Below are positions 32,142 through 41,919 of a stretch of DNA of 64,000 bases, in pieces (the first letter of the stretch is position 1; each line of letters opens with the position of its first letter). The notes under the pieces were generated by a model, which saw only the letters and a program-made list of their open reading frames with translations, made no database searches and was not told the DNA's origin. A program made the translations under genes and the position numbers. Source of the DNA: Channallabes apus (taxonomy: Eukaryota > Chordata > Actinopteri > Siluriformes > Clariidae). Location of the stretch: contig CM060127.1 of the NCBI GenBank assembly GCA_030522415.1, positions 4,989,707 through 5,053,706 of the forward strand, written 5' to 3'.

Positions 32142-33437
32142 AGTGGTGCTTGAAAAGCATCACTACTACTATCTTGCAGGCTTATTTTTATTCTTTTTCT
32201 TCTTCTTCTTCTAATTATTATTCTTCCGTATGAAAGTTCGGCGCGTAACTAGTCCCGCACCGTTTGTCCTAGACCCATGAATGAGGTGTCAAATCGTGCG
32301 GCCTAATCGGGAATGGGGTGCTATGACTTTTCTAAGGGGTGGGTGCTTAATTGCCCCCGCAGGGGGCAATTAAGCACCCAAAAAGTCCCATAGGATAACA
32401 TGGAGGCCAAATTTTGACGGATTGTGGCACAGTGAGGGAATTTTGTAGAAACGTGAAATTCGCCACAATTGAAGAGGTTTGCAACCTTTGTCAGAGGATA
32501 CCCCGCACAAGGGTTTAATTTGTACCCCCGGGGCAAGAGAGGTCCCCAAAATTGCCCCATTGACTTATTATGGGGAATTTATCGAATAATTCCTTTGTCG
32601 CAGACCCATGAATGAGGTGTCAAACCGTTCGGCTGGTTCGGGGATGGGGTGCTATTCCTTTTCTGAGGGGCTGGGCGGTTAATTGCCCCCTGCGGGGGCA
32701 ATTAAACGCCCATAGACTTAACATTTTAATGGCTAGTCCCGCACCGTTAGTCCTACACCCATGAATGACGTGTCATATCATGCTGCTTATGCGGGGGTAG
32801 GGTGATATGACTCTGCTCAGGGCTGGGCGGTTAATTGCCCCCGCAGGGGGCAATTGACCGCTCATAGACTTAGCATTGAGACCAGCTTTGACTGTTTTTT
32901 GTAGGCCCATGAATGAGGTGTCAAACCGTTCAGCTTGTTCGGGAATGGGGTGCAATGTCTTTTCTCAGGGCTGGGGTGGTTAATTGCCCCCGCAGGGGGC
33001 AATTAATCACTCATAGTCTTAACATTGAGTTGAGATTTGCCTGAGTTTGTCGTAGACCCTTGAATGAGGTGTCAACCCGTTCGCCTCATTCGGGCATGGG
33101 GTTATATGATACTACTGAGGGCGGGCGGTTAATTGCCCCAGCAGGGGGCAATTAACTGCTAGAACTACACCGTATGTCGTAGGCCCATGAATGAGGTGTC
33201 ATATCGTGCGTCTTATCCGGGAGGGGTGTGCAGTGACCTGTCTGAGGGGCTGGGCTGTTAATTGCCCCCGCAGGGGGCAATTAACCACTCATAGACTTGA
33301 CCTTGATTAAACGTTGCTTTGCGCACTTAACATGATTACCATGTCCCTATCATGGAGGTAAGCTGATTAGCTAGCCTCGTGTTAACTTGCCACGTCAAGC
33401 ACCACTCACATTTTCTTCAGGAAATGTACCTCTCTAG
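32142..33437. mobile_element. Helentron/Helitron2-like non-autonomous element (HINE-like)
   Basis: The empty site is known from copy 2 (21958: CTATAATTATTATT), so the ends are exact. The 5' end is AGTGGTGCTTGA. Its inverse TCAAGCACCACT lies not at the 3' end but 31 bp inside it (33395-33406). It is followed by an 8-bp hairpin (ACATTTTC/GGAAATGT, 33408-33427) and ACCTCTCTAG. It sits between two T residues without a target duplication. Asymmetric inverted repeats, a 3' subterminal hairpin, a T/T target and internal tandem repeats are the known hallmarks of Helentron-derived HINE elements. The interior is six units of about 130-155 bp with palindromes. No Rep/helicase is encoded. The superfamily assignment is inference. 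Confidence 0.65.
32270..33295 (+). repeat. Tandem array with conserved palindromes
   Basis: Six units each start with CCCATGAATGAGGTGTCAAA (32276, 32606, 32758, 32907, 33057, 33186, with substitutions) and end with a hairpin centred on TTGCCCCCGCAGGGGGCAA (centres about 32360, 32693, 32846, 32996, 33144, 33275). The first hairpin has perfect 19-bp arms (32340-32380). The gap between units 1 and 2 is double length and holds a degenerate unit around 32500-32570. Confidence 0.9.
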
Positions 33438-34593
33438 TTATTATTATTATTTGTTTTTATTTATTTATTTTCTATGATTATTATTATTTTATTTATTTAT
33501 TTATTTATTATTATTATTTTATTTTTTTTTTGTTAAATTTCTTTAATTTTTGTGAAGCTGCTTTGAGACAATGACCATTGTTAAAAGCGCTATATAAATA
33601 AAATTGAATTGAATTGAATACAGTGGTGTGAAAAACTATTTGCCCCCTCCTGATTTCTTATTCTTTTGCATGTTTGTCACACAAAATGTTTCTGATCATC
33701 AAACACATTTAACTATTAGTCAAAGATAACACAAGTAAACACAAAATGCAGTTTTTAAATGAGGGGTTTTATTATTTAGGGAGAAAAAAAATCCAAACCT
33801 ACATGGCCCTGTGTGAAAAAGTAATTGCCCCCTGAACCTAATAACTGGTTGGGCCACCCTTAGCAGCAATAACTGCATTCAAGCATTTGCGATAACTTGC
33901 AACGAGTCTTTTACAGCGCTCTGGAGGAATTTTGGCCCACTCATCTTTGCAGAATTGTTGTAATTCAGCTTTATTTGAGGGTTTTCTAGCATGAACCGCC
34001 TTTTTAAGGTCATGCCACAAAATCTCAATAGGATTCAGGTCAGGAATTTTACTAGGCCACTCCAAAGTCTTCATTTTGTTTTTCTTCAGCCATTCAGAGG
34101 TGGATTTGCTGGTGTGTTTTGGGTCATTGTCCTGCTGCAGCACCCAAGATCGCTTCAGCTTGAGTTTACGAACAGATGGCCGGACATTCTCCTTCAGGAT
34201 TTTTTGGTAGACAGTAGAATTCATGGTTCCATCTATCACAGCAAGCCTTCCAGGTCCTGAAGCAGCAAAACAACCCCAGACCATCACACTACCACCACCA
34301 TATTTTACTGTTGGTATGATGTTCTTTTTCTGAAATGCTGTGTTACTCCACCTTCCAAAAAGTTCAACTTTTGTCTCGTCGGTCCACAAGGTATTTTCCC
34401 AAAAGTCTTGGCAATCATTGAGATGTTTTTTAGCAAAATTGAGACGAGCCTTAATGTTCTTTTTGCTTAAAAGTGGTTTGCGCCTTGGAAATCTGCCATG
34501 CAGGCCGTTTTTGCCCAGTCTCTTTCTTATGGTGGAGTCGTGAACACTGACCTTAATTGAGGCAAGTGAGGCCTGCAGTTCTTTAGATGTTGT

Positions 34594-35533
34594 TGTTACG
34601 TGCAGAGGAGTAGTGCACGTATGTGTGTGTAGCGCGGGTATGTGCGCATGCGCGACGGCGGCGTGTGCGCGATCTCTCCCCCCTTTCTCTCTCCCGCTCT
34701 CCTTTTCGCAGGAAGCCCCGCCCCGATGGAACATGCCGTGACGTGCGCCGCGATTGGCTGGCTGTGGATCTGCACGTCCTCTTAAGCTCACGAGTGGAAG
34801 CAGGAAGTGCGCGACTTATGCCTTGTGTGTGACTTCCGTGCTCTATTGTTGATTGGTGAATTGTGAACGTTGAATTGTGTGGTTGTTGGATTGGGTGATT
34901 GATTGATTGATTGGTTAATTGATTGAGTGATTGTATGTTGAAGTGTTGGAGTGTGACTGTGTGTTTGTTATTTTGTATTTGGTTTTGGGTGATTGTGTGT
35001 GTGTTTTTTTGTTTGTTTGGTTGGAGAGAGAGCCTGTGTGTCGCGCCTTGCCTCTCTCCTTCCCTGTTGTTGTTTTTTTGGTTTTCTTTCTTGTTCCTTT
35101 TGTGTTAGCGTGGATGGAAGTTTTCCTCCCGCTTTTGTATATAGTTTTCTTTATTGTAAATATCGTATATATATTGTTTTGTTCTTTTTGTTTGTACATA
35201 GTTGCAAGGAAGCAGTAGGGGTTGGGTGCCATTTTTGTTGTCCCCTGTTTTTTCCTGTTTTTGTAAGTAGTTAGGAAGCTAGTTTAGTTTTTGTATTTTG
35301 ATTTCAGTTTTCTTTTTGGTAGTTTAGCTAGTTTGAGGGAGGAGATAGAGGGGGGGTTTTGTTTATTGTTTTGGCCTGGCTCAATCCTGAAGCCCAGAGC
35401 TTCCTGTACGTGTATGTGCGTGTGTATTAAAATAAAACCCACGCACAAAATCTTGGTTGCAAGAATATTTATTTCTAATCAATTTATTATTTTCTTTGTT
35501 GCGTCCCTTGACCCTAGACCGGGGGTCGTAACA
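34594..35533 (+). mobile_element. LTR of a Gypsy- or ERV-type element
   Basis: It starts TGTTACGTGCAGAGG and ends GGGGGTCGTAACA, 940 bp. Contains a GC-rich region with TGCGCATGCGCG (34643), long T/G-rich stretches and AATAAA at 35429. It is followed by AGTGGGGGCTCGTCC, which resembles a tRNA-Pro-type primer site. The exact boundaries are known from Tc1 copy 1 (GATGTTGT/CCTGGGG). No matching second LTR or gag-pol follows. Confidence 0.75.
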
Positions 35534-35673
35534 AGTGGGGGCTCGTCCTTTGCAAGTCCCTGGTTAAAAAGTGGGGGCTCGTCCGTTGCCAATCACTGGC
35601 TAAAAAGTGGGAACTCGTCCATTGCCAGTTACTGGCTAACAAGTGGTGGATATTCTGTTGTCGAGTATATTTG
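35534..35673 (+). repeat. Four 36-nt repeats of primer-binding-like leader
   Basis: Units start AGTGGGGGCTCGTCC at 35534 and 35570, AGTGGGAACTCGTCC at 35606 and a diverged AGTGGTGGATATTCTG at 35642. Each unit continues like TTGCCAATCACTGGCTAA. Spacing is exactly 36 nt; the last unit is cut to 32 nt at the junction with Tc1. Confidence 0.9.
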
Positions 35674-36295
35674 CCTGGGGTCTTTTGTGGCCTCTCGAAT
35701 GAGTTGTCCCTGCGCTCTTGGGGTAATTTTGGTCGGCCGGCCACGCCTGGGAAGGTTCACCACTGTTCCATGTTTTTGCCATTTGTGGATAATGGCTCTC
35801 ACTGTGGTTCACTGGAGTCCCAAAGCTTTAGAAATGGCTTTATAACCTTTACCAGACTGATAGATCTCAATTACTTTTGTTCTCATTTGATCCTGAATAT
35901 CTTTGGATCTTGGCATGATGTCTAGCTTTTGAGGTGCTTTTGCTACTTCTCTGTGTCAGGTAGCTCCTATTTAAGTGATTTCTTGATTGAAACAGGTGTG
36001 GCAGTAATCAGGCCTGGGGGTGACTACAGAAATTGAACTCAGGTGTGATAAACCACAGTTAAGTTATTTTTTAACAAGGAGGGCAATCACTTTTTCACAC
36101 AGGGCCATGTAGATTTGGAGTTTTTTTTCTCCCTTAATAACGTAAACCTTCATTTAAAAACTGCATTTTGTGTTCAATTATGTTATCTTTGACTAATAGT
36201 TAACGGTTTTTGATGAGCAGAAACATTTAAGTGTGACAAACATGCAAAAGAATAAGAAATCAGGAAGGGGGCAAATAGTTTTTCACACCACTGTA

Positions 36296-36709
36296 TGTTG
36301 CCCTTTTAAGAGTTGCAGCCCCTTCCCCAGGGTATGCGCTACCGAAGTGCGTGTGTGCGAGAAAAGGAAAGAACAGAGTAGGAGCTCAGGTGTGCTGCTC
36401 ACCCCCGAAATGCTCTATTCTGTTACCCTTTTCTTTACTTTTACTTTATGTTTTGTATTATAATTTTGTGACGCTGAAAGAGGATGATAAAGGTTTTGTG
36501 CTGAACGTTATTATCGGCTCTGAGCTCTTTTTTCCCCTCGGCTATCCGGTGCAAAGCGTCACACCATATTTAAACGACCACTTTGATTTCAAGCACAAGA
36601 GAGGCAATAGCTTTATTATGCAAATATGTTTCTTCAATTAAAAACCACTAGTTTTAAATATTATTTCCGCTTGTCTTTTTTGAACTACACTAGAATCCCC
36701 CAGCCCACC
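36296..36709 (+). promoter_or_regulatory. Proximal upstream region of the GVIN gene
   Basis: TTTTAAGAGTTGCAGCCCC (36303), TTTTGTGACGCTGAAAGAGG (36465) and TTTAAACGACC (36569) are conserved with the duplicates at 7948-8092, 5244-5490 and 12124-12370. Position and duplication together with coding fragments suggest a promoter or first non-coding exon. TTATGCAAAT (36616) is an octamer-like motif. No transcription start can be fixed from sequence alone. Confidence 0.4.
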
Positions 36710-36857
36710 TCCACTGTTAAAAAGAGTAACTCTGTTACTTTTACTCTGAGTAAATTTTTAATGAGTTACTTTTACTTGAGTAGATTTTTATAATGGAAAC
36801 TTTACTTGTACTTCAGTACAATTTCAGCAACAGTACTTGTACTGCTTATTACCTCTG
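36710..36857. mobile_element. Short hAT-like MITE
   Basis: Sequence of the TTACTTTTACTTGAGTAGA type with an end GTACTGCTTATTACCTCTG, as in Tol2-like elements. It separates the upstream region from the GVIN coding exon and is absent from the two duplicates. Confidence 0.55.
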
Positions 36858-37017
36858 ATCTGCAGTCATACTAAGTGTTAGGAAGTTGGAAGATCAGTAT
36901 AATGAGAGCACAGCTTGTGGGGGTATTATAATTTTTTTTATTAATATTATGATTATTATTAACATTATTATTAATAGTATTATTAATAATAAATACATAT
37001 TTATATTCCAGAAAAAG

Positions 37018-40000
37018 ATGGATAAGTCAAAAACAAAGGAACTCTTTATGAGACTTAATCTCATGGAAAACCATGAACTGAAAACTTCAGATGTTCTCCA
37101 AATAACTCCACGTTCATTACACTGGCAGGAGCCTCAAACAGACAAAGAGTTAGCAGAAACCTTTCTGCAAAGGTTGGTGATGATGGACTACAATGCAAGA
37201 TATCTTATAACTAAAGAAGAACGCACTGCTTCATTTCACACTGAACCAGCCAAAGAACAAACTAATATTATTGATGTTTTGTGCTCACCTTCTTTAAATA
37301 CTGAAAGTCATGAAGATCCTGTTCACCCCATGGATGTCCAGATGGCGGTCTTCCACTGCTCTGATCATTTCCTGAAGCAGTTAATAGTGACTAAGCTGTC
37401 TCAGTGTCAATATGCTCTGCCTCTGCTGGTGCCCAATCCCTTTACCGGAGAGATGGAGTTTCCTCTGTGGACTTTTCAACAAATCAAGAAGAGCTGGCAG
37501 GTCACAGACTCCTCTGGTAAAATTACAAAAGCCATGTCCATTTCTGAGGCACAAACTCCAATGGTGGCATGCTTCAGGTTTGGCTCTGTGGCTTCTTCCA
37601 AGTCTCAGCTGATGAACAACTTGCTTAATGAAAAACATCACACATTCTTCCACAGACACTGTCCAGGCAGCAGCAAGAACCGGGTACTGATGGATGGAGT
37701 GGTGGAAATAGCTTGGTACTGTCCATCTGGAGAAGAAACAGACCATTTCAGTGACTGTGTGGCATTTTGTAATCTCCATGGTGATGCAAAAAGTAACAAG
37801 TTGCAACTGGATAGTCTTATCAAAATGTCCTCAGTGAATGTTCTACTTTTATCTGATCCAAAAAATGAAACATATACGGAGATGATCGAGGAACTCTTCA
37901 GAGACAATAAACCACTAATTTTTCTCCTTTCTGAGGATAACTCGGATTCAGTAACTATGATTCAGCCTGGAAAATACAAAATTGGACTGAAAGAAAGAAA
38001 TCAATCAGATGTCAACCAGAACCTCAGAACAACTATCAAAGTGTGTCTTTCAAAATCAACATCACGTTTTAAACTTGAAAATATGTCCAGTAACAACTGG
38101 ACAAAAGATGAAAATAATTCTGAATGCCAACAAGGGAAGAAAGCTGCAACACAGATAACAAGTTTACTGGAAGGAAGTCTACCGCTGTCTAAACTGAAGG
38201 ACGAACATCTGCCTTGTCAGGGAAAACTGTGGCATGACTGGTGTAAGAAAAACAAAGACCTGCATCGACATCCAGAGAACAACGCAGAAGCACACAAGAG
38301 TGAAAAGCAAAGAGAAATTAGACACATCCGTCAACAGCAGCACAAATGTGGTACCTCAGATCTTATGAAAGAATTTATATCCTCACTGAATTATCTAGCA
38401 GGTGATAAACATTCATATTTTTTAAAATGGCTTGGGATTCTTTTGGACAAATGCACCCTAAGTGGGCTTTCTTCTCTTCATTACAAATATGATGAAAAAT
38501 GGAACAGGGTTTTAGAGATTAAGAAGAAACGTGATACATTAGGCAGTATGAAAGATGAACAGACAGAACTTGAAGAAATATCCAAACAGCTGACTGCAGC
38601 AACTTTTGGTTTAGAACACATCCTCAGAGAAATGGGTCAGATATACGAGTCTTTTATTTCTGTACAAACTCACAGCAAAACAGGAGAAAACATGACTGCT
38701 CTCCCCAGGCTTGCAGCTCAGCTCATTATATCTGGTCATCCAATGGAGCTGATGGATGGAGATGCTGCTCATGTTCCTCTGATCTGGGTTTCAGCAGTTC
38801 TAGATGAACTTGTACAGATCCTGGGAGATCAGAGTGTGTTTGTGTTGTCAGTTCTGGGGATTCAGAGCTCTGGAAAATCCACCATGCTCAATGTCATGTT
38901 TGGACTCCAGTTTGCTGTCAGTGCTGGAAGGTGCACCAGAGGAGCCTTCATGCAGCTGGTCAGAGTATCAGAGGAAATGAAGCAAAAGCTCAAGTTTGAC
39001 TACATTTTAGTTGTTGATACTGAAGGACTTCGAGCACTTGAGCTCGCAGGAACATCTACGCGAAATCATGACAATGAACTCGCCACATTTGTTGTAGGTC
39101 TTGGGAACCTGACCTTAATCAACATTTTTGGAGAGAACCCTGCTGAGCTGCAAGACATTCTTCAGATTGTTGTTCAGGCCTTCCTGAGGATGAAGAAGGT
39201 GAGATTGAATCCCAGCTGTGTGTTTGTCCATCAGAACGTTGGAGACATCACAGCTGGAGAGAAAAATATGGAGGGAAGAAGACGTTTACAGGAAAAACTG
39301 GATGAAATGGCAGGATTAGCTGCTAAAGAAGAAGACAGCATTGCTGAATCCTTCAGTGATGTTATTGAATTTGATGTACAAGATGATGTGCATTATTTTG
39401 CACAGCTCTGGGAGGGAAGTCCACCAATGGCACCACCAAACCCATCATACAGCAGAAATGTTCAGAATCTAAAGGAACAAATTTTCCAAAAAGCTGCAAC
39501 ATCACATGCTCTGTCACTCTCACAGTTTAAATTACGCATCAGTGATCTTTGGAATGCCTTACTCAATGAGAACTTTGTGTTCAGCTTCAAAAACACACTG
39601 GAAATAGCAGTCTACAGAAAACTAGAGACTGAGTTTGGAAAGTGGACCTGGTCTCTCAGAAGTGAGATGTTAGCTATTGAAGAAAGACTTCACAACGTAA
39701 TTGAAAATGAAAACCTGGAGAAGATTGAAGAAAAAGAACTTTTTAAGGAAATGAAAAAAACTAAAGAGGAAGTGGACAAATCAATGAAGGATTACTTTGA
39801 AAATGACAGAGACAAAGACATTTTAATTCAGTGGAACGCGAACTACGAACAAAAAATCACACAGCTTCTTGAAGACCTTGTGCGTAATGCAAAAAGCAGT
39901 TTGAATAATGTTATTCAGCTGCAGAATACACGGGAGACTTTTGAGCACAAAAGGACACGAAAAGAGTATGATGGAAAGCTTTTCAATCTCAGCAAGGAAC

Positions 40001-41763
40001 TTGCTCAGAAATTCAAGGGCAAAGAGACTGATGAACAATTTCTTCAACACGAATTTGACAAAATCTGGGCCAAATGGGTCACTGATCTGACACAACAAAC
40101 TCATCCAGAGAGACCTTTTGATTTTTGGGACGATGTGGGAAGAATTTTGGCTGAAGGCAATAATCAAGCTTTTGTGTCTGAGAGAAAATCTGAAGAACAG
40201 TACAAAAATATAGACAAGCTGGGAGATTATTCACATTACGTTCTTTTACACAAAAGCCATGGAACATACAAAGAGCAAACAAGCAAGCAAACACCTTTAG
40301 ACAAAATGAAATCTTTGGTCAAACCTGTGGAATTGTTTATAAAATCAAAAGATGGCAAACAACAACTTTCTCATGAAGACAATATGTTATTAAGGGATCT
40401 GATCAGAAACATTATCAACAAATCTGAGGAAGAATTCCAAACTATTTGCATCAACATCCAGAAACTAGGATATAAAGACACCCATATACGATTAATAACA
40501 GACCACATCAAAGAGAGAGTCAGACATCATAATGAGAAAGAACACATTAAACTTAAGAAGGAATTCACTCTGGATCTCTGTCTTCATGTCTGTGGACTTG
40601 CGAGCCAGAGATTTACTGAGAACCATGAACAATTCAGAGAGTCAAATGATCCAAAAGTTTATCTGTCCAAGCAGAAACCACAATGTTACAGTGTCTTCAA
40701 AAACTACTGCAAAGGAGCAACAACTGCGACGATACTTGGTGAATTAATCTGCCGTAATCTGAAAGAATCGATCCTACAAGCAGCCTACAATAAAACTGCT
40801 TTCGATTTAGCAGCACAGATCAGATCAGACATGCCTGAGTTTAATGGTAACAGATCAAACCTTGAGAAACACATCCTGAAATGTCTGGCACAGGAGGAGA
40901 ACTTTGATAAGTACATGGACTATGTTTGTCATCCTAAAAAGCACTTCAAACACTTCATCACAGAGAAAGTTCATAAGTACATTACTGAAAATGACTCCAA
41001 GGTTCTGCAACTCTTCAAAGAAAATCTAAAGTACAAGCAACAGAGAATAAGTAATGCTTTAACCCTTGCAATTGAAGAAGTCCAGAACCGTCGTGGTGAT
41101 GCAGACAAGTGGCTGAGATGTTTTTCCAGCTCAGTAAAGGATGAGATAAGCTTTAAACAAATAACTTTCACAGATCACATAGAAATTACAGAGTTTAGTT
41201 TTCTACAGCAGGTTGTTAATACCTGTTTGACTGAGATGATGTCAGAGATATACAGAAGCTTTAACAGTGCAAAAGACATAAAAATGGAGAACTTCAGGAA
41301 GAAACCAGATGAGATCCTAATTGAACATCTTTGTCAATGCTGCTGGGCTCGGTGTCCATTCTGTTATGCCATCTGCACCAACACAGTAAAAGATCATGAT
41401 GGAGATCATAGTGTCCCCTTCCACAGAGTAACTGGAGTCACAGGATTTTCTTACAGAAACACAACAAATCTTGTCTGTAATGTCTGCACAACAAATGTAC
41501 AAGGTAATGGACGTTTCTACCCCAATAAACATACAAATCAGCTGTATCAATACAAATCATACAGATCAGCAGGGGAAAGATATGCTACCTGGAGCATCAC
41601 CCCTGATAACTCTGAGCTCATTTACTGGAAGTGGTTTGTGTGCAGATTCCAGAAAGACTTGGAAAGACACTATAACAAAACATTCAAACCAGATGAGATC
41701 CCCAGTGATTGGAGAATCTTCACAAAACTACAAGCAATTGCAAGTTTGGATAATTACATTTGA
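37018..41763 (+). CDS. Very large interferon-inducible GTPase-like protein
   Basis: A 1581-residue protein of the GVIN/VLIG family (relatives: GVINP1, URGCP), cytosolic or nuclear GTPases induced by interferon in vertebrates; their exact role is unsettled. Start at 37018 (MDKSKTKELFMRLNL); the frame is open upstream to 36886, but TATATTCCAG at 37002-37011 is a good splice acceptor, so the AT-rich upstream part is read as intron. GTPase motifs: P-loop GIQSSGKS (614-621), DTEGLR (667-672), and HQNVGD (738-743) at the G4 position. A charged coiled-coil lies near 895-940. The C-terminus has the family's Cys/His cluster, CQCCWARCPFCYAIC (1439-1453) and HDGDHSVPFH (1460-1469). The whole coding sequence in one exon is usual for the family. 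It looks intact. Fish members have about 1500-1900 residues. Confidence 0.93.
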   Translation: MDKSKTKELFMRLNLMENHELKTSDVLQITPRSLHWQEPQTDKELAETFLQRLVMMDYNARYLITKEERTASFHTEPAKEQTNIIDVLCSPSLNTESHEDPVHPMDVQMAVFHCSDHFLKQLIVTKLSQCQYALPLLVPNPFTGEMEFPLWTFQQIKKSWQVTDSSGKITKAMSISEAQTPMVACFRFGSVASSKSQLMNNLLNEKHHTFFHRHCPGSSKNRVLMDGVVEIAWYCPSGEETDHFSDCVAFCNLHGDAKSNKLQLDSLIKMSSVNVLLLSDPKNETYTEMIEELFRDNKPLIFLLSEDNSDSVTMIQPGKYKIGLKERNQSDVNQNLRTTIKVCLSKSTSRFKLENMSSNNWTKDENNSECQQGKKAATQITSLLEGSLPLSKLKDEHLPCQGKLWHDWCKKNKDLHRHPENNAEAHKSEKQREIRHIRQQQHKCGTSDLMKEFISSLNYLAGDKHSYFLKWLGILLDKCTLSGLSSLHYKYDEKWNRVLEIKKKRDTLGSMKDEQTELEEISKQLTAATFGLEHILREMGQIYESFISVQTHSKTGENMTALPRLAAQLIISGHPMELMDGDAAHVPLIWVSAVLDELVQILGDQSVFVLSVLGIQSSGKSTMLNVMFGLQFAVSAGRCTRGAFMQLVRVSEEMKQKLKFDYILVVDTEGLRALELAGTSTRNHDNELATFVVGLGNLTLINIFGENPAELQDILQIVVQAFLRMKKVRLNPSCVFVHQNVGDITAGEKNMEGRRRLQEKLDEMAGLAAKEEDSIAESFSDVIEFDVQDDVHYFAQLWEGSPPMAPPNPSYSRNVQNLKEQIFQKAATSHALSLSQFKLRISDLWNALLNENFVFSFKNTLEIAVYRKLETEFGKWTWSLRSEMLAIEERLHNVIENENLEKIEEKELFKEMKKTKEEVDKSMKDYFENDRDKDILIQWNANYEQKITQLLEDLVRNAKSSLNNVIQLQNTRETFEHKRTRKEYDGKLFNLSKELAQKFKGKETDEQFLQHEFDKIWAKWVTDLTQQTHPERPFDFWDDVGRILAEGNNQAFVSERKSEEQYKNIDKLGDYSHYVLLHKSHGTYKEQTSKQTPLDKMKSLVKPVELFIKSKDGKQQLSHEDNMLLRDLIRNIINKSEEEFQTICINIQKLGYKDTHIRLITDHIKERVRHHNEKEHIKLKKEFTLDLCLHVCGLASQRFTENHEQFRESNDPKVYLSKQKPQCYSVFKNYCKGATTATILGELICRNLKESILQAAYNKTAFDLAAQIRSDMPEFNGNRSNLEKHILKCLAQEENFDKYMDYVCHPKKHFKHFITEKVHKYITENDSKVLQLFKENLKYKQQRISNALTLAIEEVQNRRGDADKWLRCFSSSVKDEISFKQITFTDHIEITEFSFLQQVVNTCLTEMMSEIYRSFNSAKDIKMENFRKKPDEILIEHLCQCCWARCPFCYAICTNTVKDHDGDHSVPFHRVTGVTGFSYRNTTNLVCNVCTTNVQGNGRFYPNKHTNQLYQYKSYRSAGERYATWSITPDNSELIYWKWFVCRFQKDLERHYNKTFKPDEIPSDWRIFTKLQAIASLDNYI

Positions 41764-41867
41764 AGAATTATTTCATGTTGCTTCATTTTAATGGGGAAAG
41801 AACTGTTAAAAAAGTTAGAAAGGAAATCATTACTTACTTTGAAGATGATCTGATTCAGATACGAAAT

Positions 41868-41873
41868 AAATTT
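41868..41873 (+). terminator. Candidate polyadenylation signal of the GVIN gene
   Basis: An AATAAA-type hexamer about 105 bp after the stop codon and before the solo LTR. The LTR has its own AATAAA at 42187, which could serve instead. Confidence 0.45.
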
Positions 41874-41919
41874 AAATGATGAGATGTGAAAAGGAAATTA
41901 ACTTGTTTTAATATGTAAA

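Larger units (their letters stand above)
31709..33618 (+). mobile_element. Rex1/Babar-type LINE 3' tail, copy 3, split
   Basis: 31709-32141 and 33438-33618 together match 21500-22182. The split is the Helentron-like insertion at 32142-33437. It ends in (AATTG)n just before the Tc1 at 33621. Confidence 0.85.
33838..35916 (-). pseudogene. Tc1 transposase, split by LTR (parts 35916-35674 and 34593-33838)
   Basis: The start at 35916 gives MPRSKDIQDQMRTK and the paired-like DNA-binding part up to 35674. The catalytic part resumes at 34593 with TTSKELQASLASIKVSVHDS, then WTDETKVELFG, QQDNDPKHTS and DLNPIEILW, so all three DDE residues are intact. A 24-bp in-frame deletion after ELFGR removes residues kept in copy 1 (CVSRYIWRK region). 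The LTR insertion destroys the gene. A 317-codon open frame (34791-33838) fuses antisense LTR sequence to the catalytic domain. Confidence 0.9.
33621..36293. mobile_element. Tc1 transposon, copy 2, interrupted by an LTR
   Basis: Same family as copy 1: CAGTGGTGTGAAAAACTATT at both ends, about 210-bp inverted repeats, TA on both sides (33619-33620, 36294-36295). It inserted in the GVIN upstream region. An LTR with leader (34594-35673) splits it. Without that insert it is about 1.59 kb. Confidence 0.95.

Noticed and set aside
32270..33295. Repeat array with hairpins as a bacterial-type integron or CRISPR structure
   Set aside because: The host is a fish and the ends fit a Helentron-like element; units are not separated by unique spacers.
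34915..35274. Overlapping ORFs of about 60-105 codons on both strands
   Set aside because: T/G-rich LTR sequence; frames with no domain.
36886..37017. Earlier in-frame ATG of the GVIN open frame at 36886
   Set aside because: The 44 extra residues are Ile/Asn-rich translation of AT repeats and are followed by a good splice acceptor (37002-37011).
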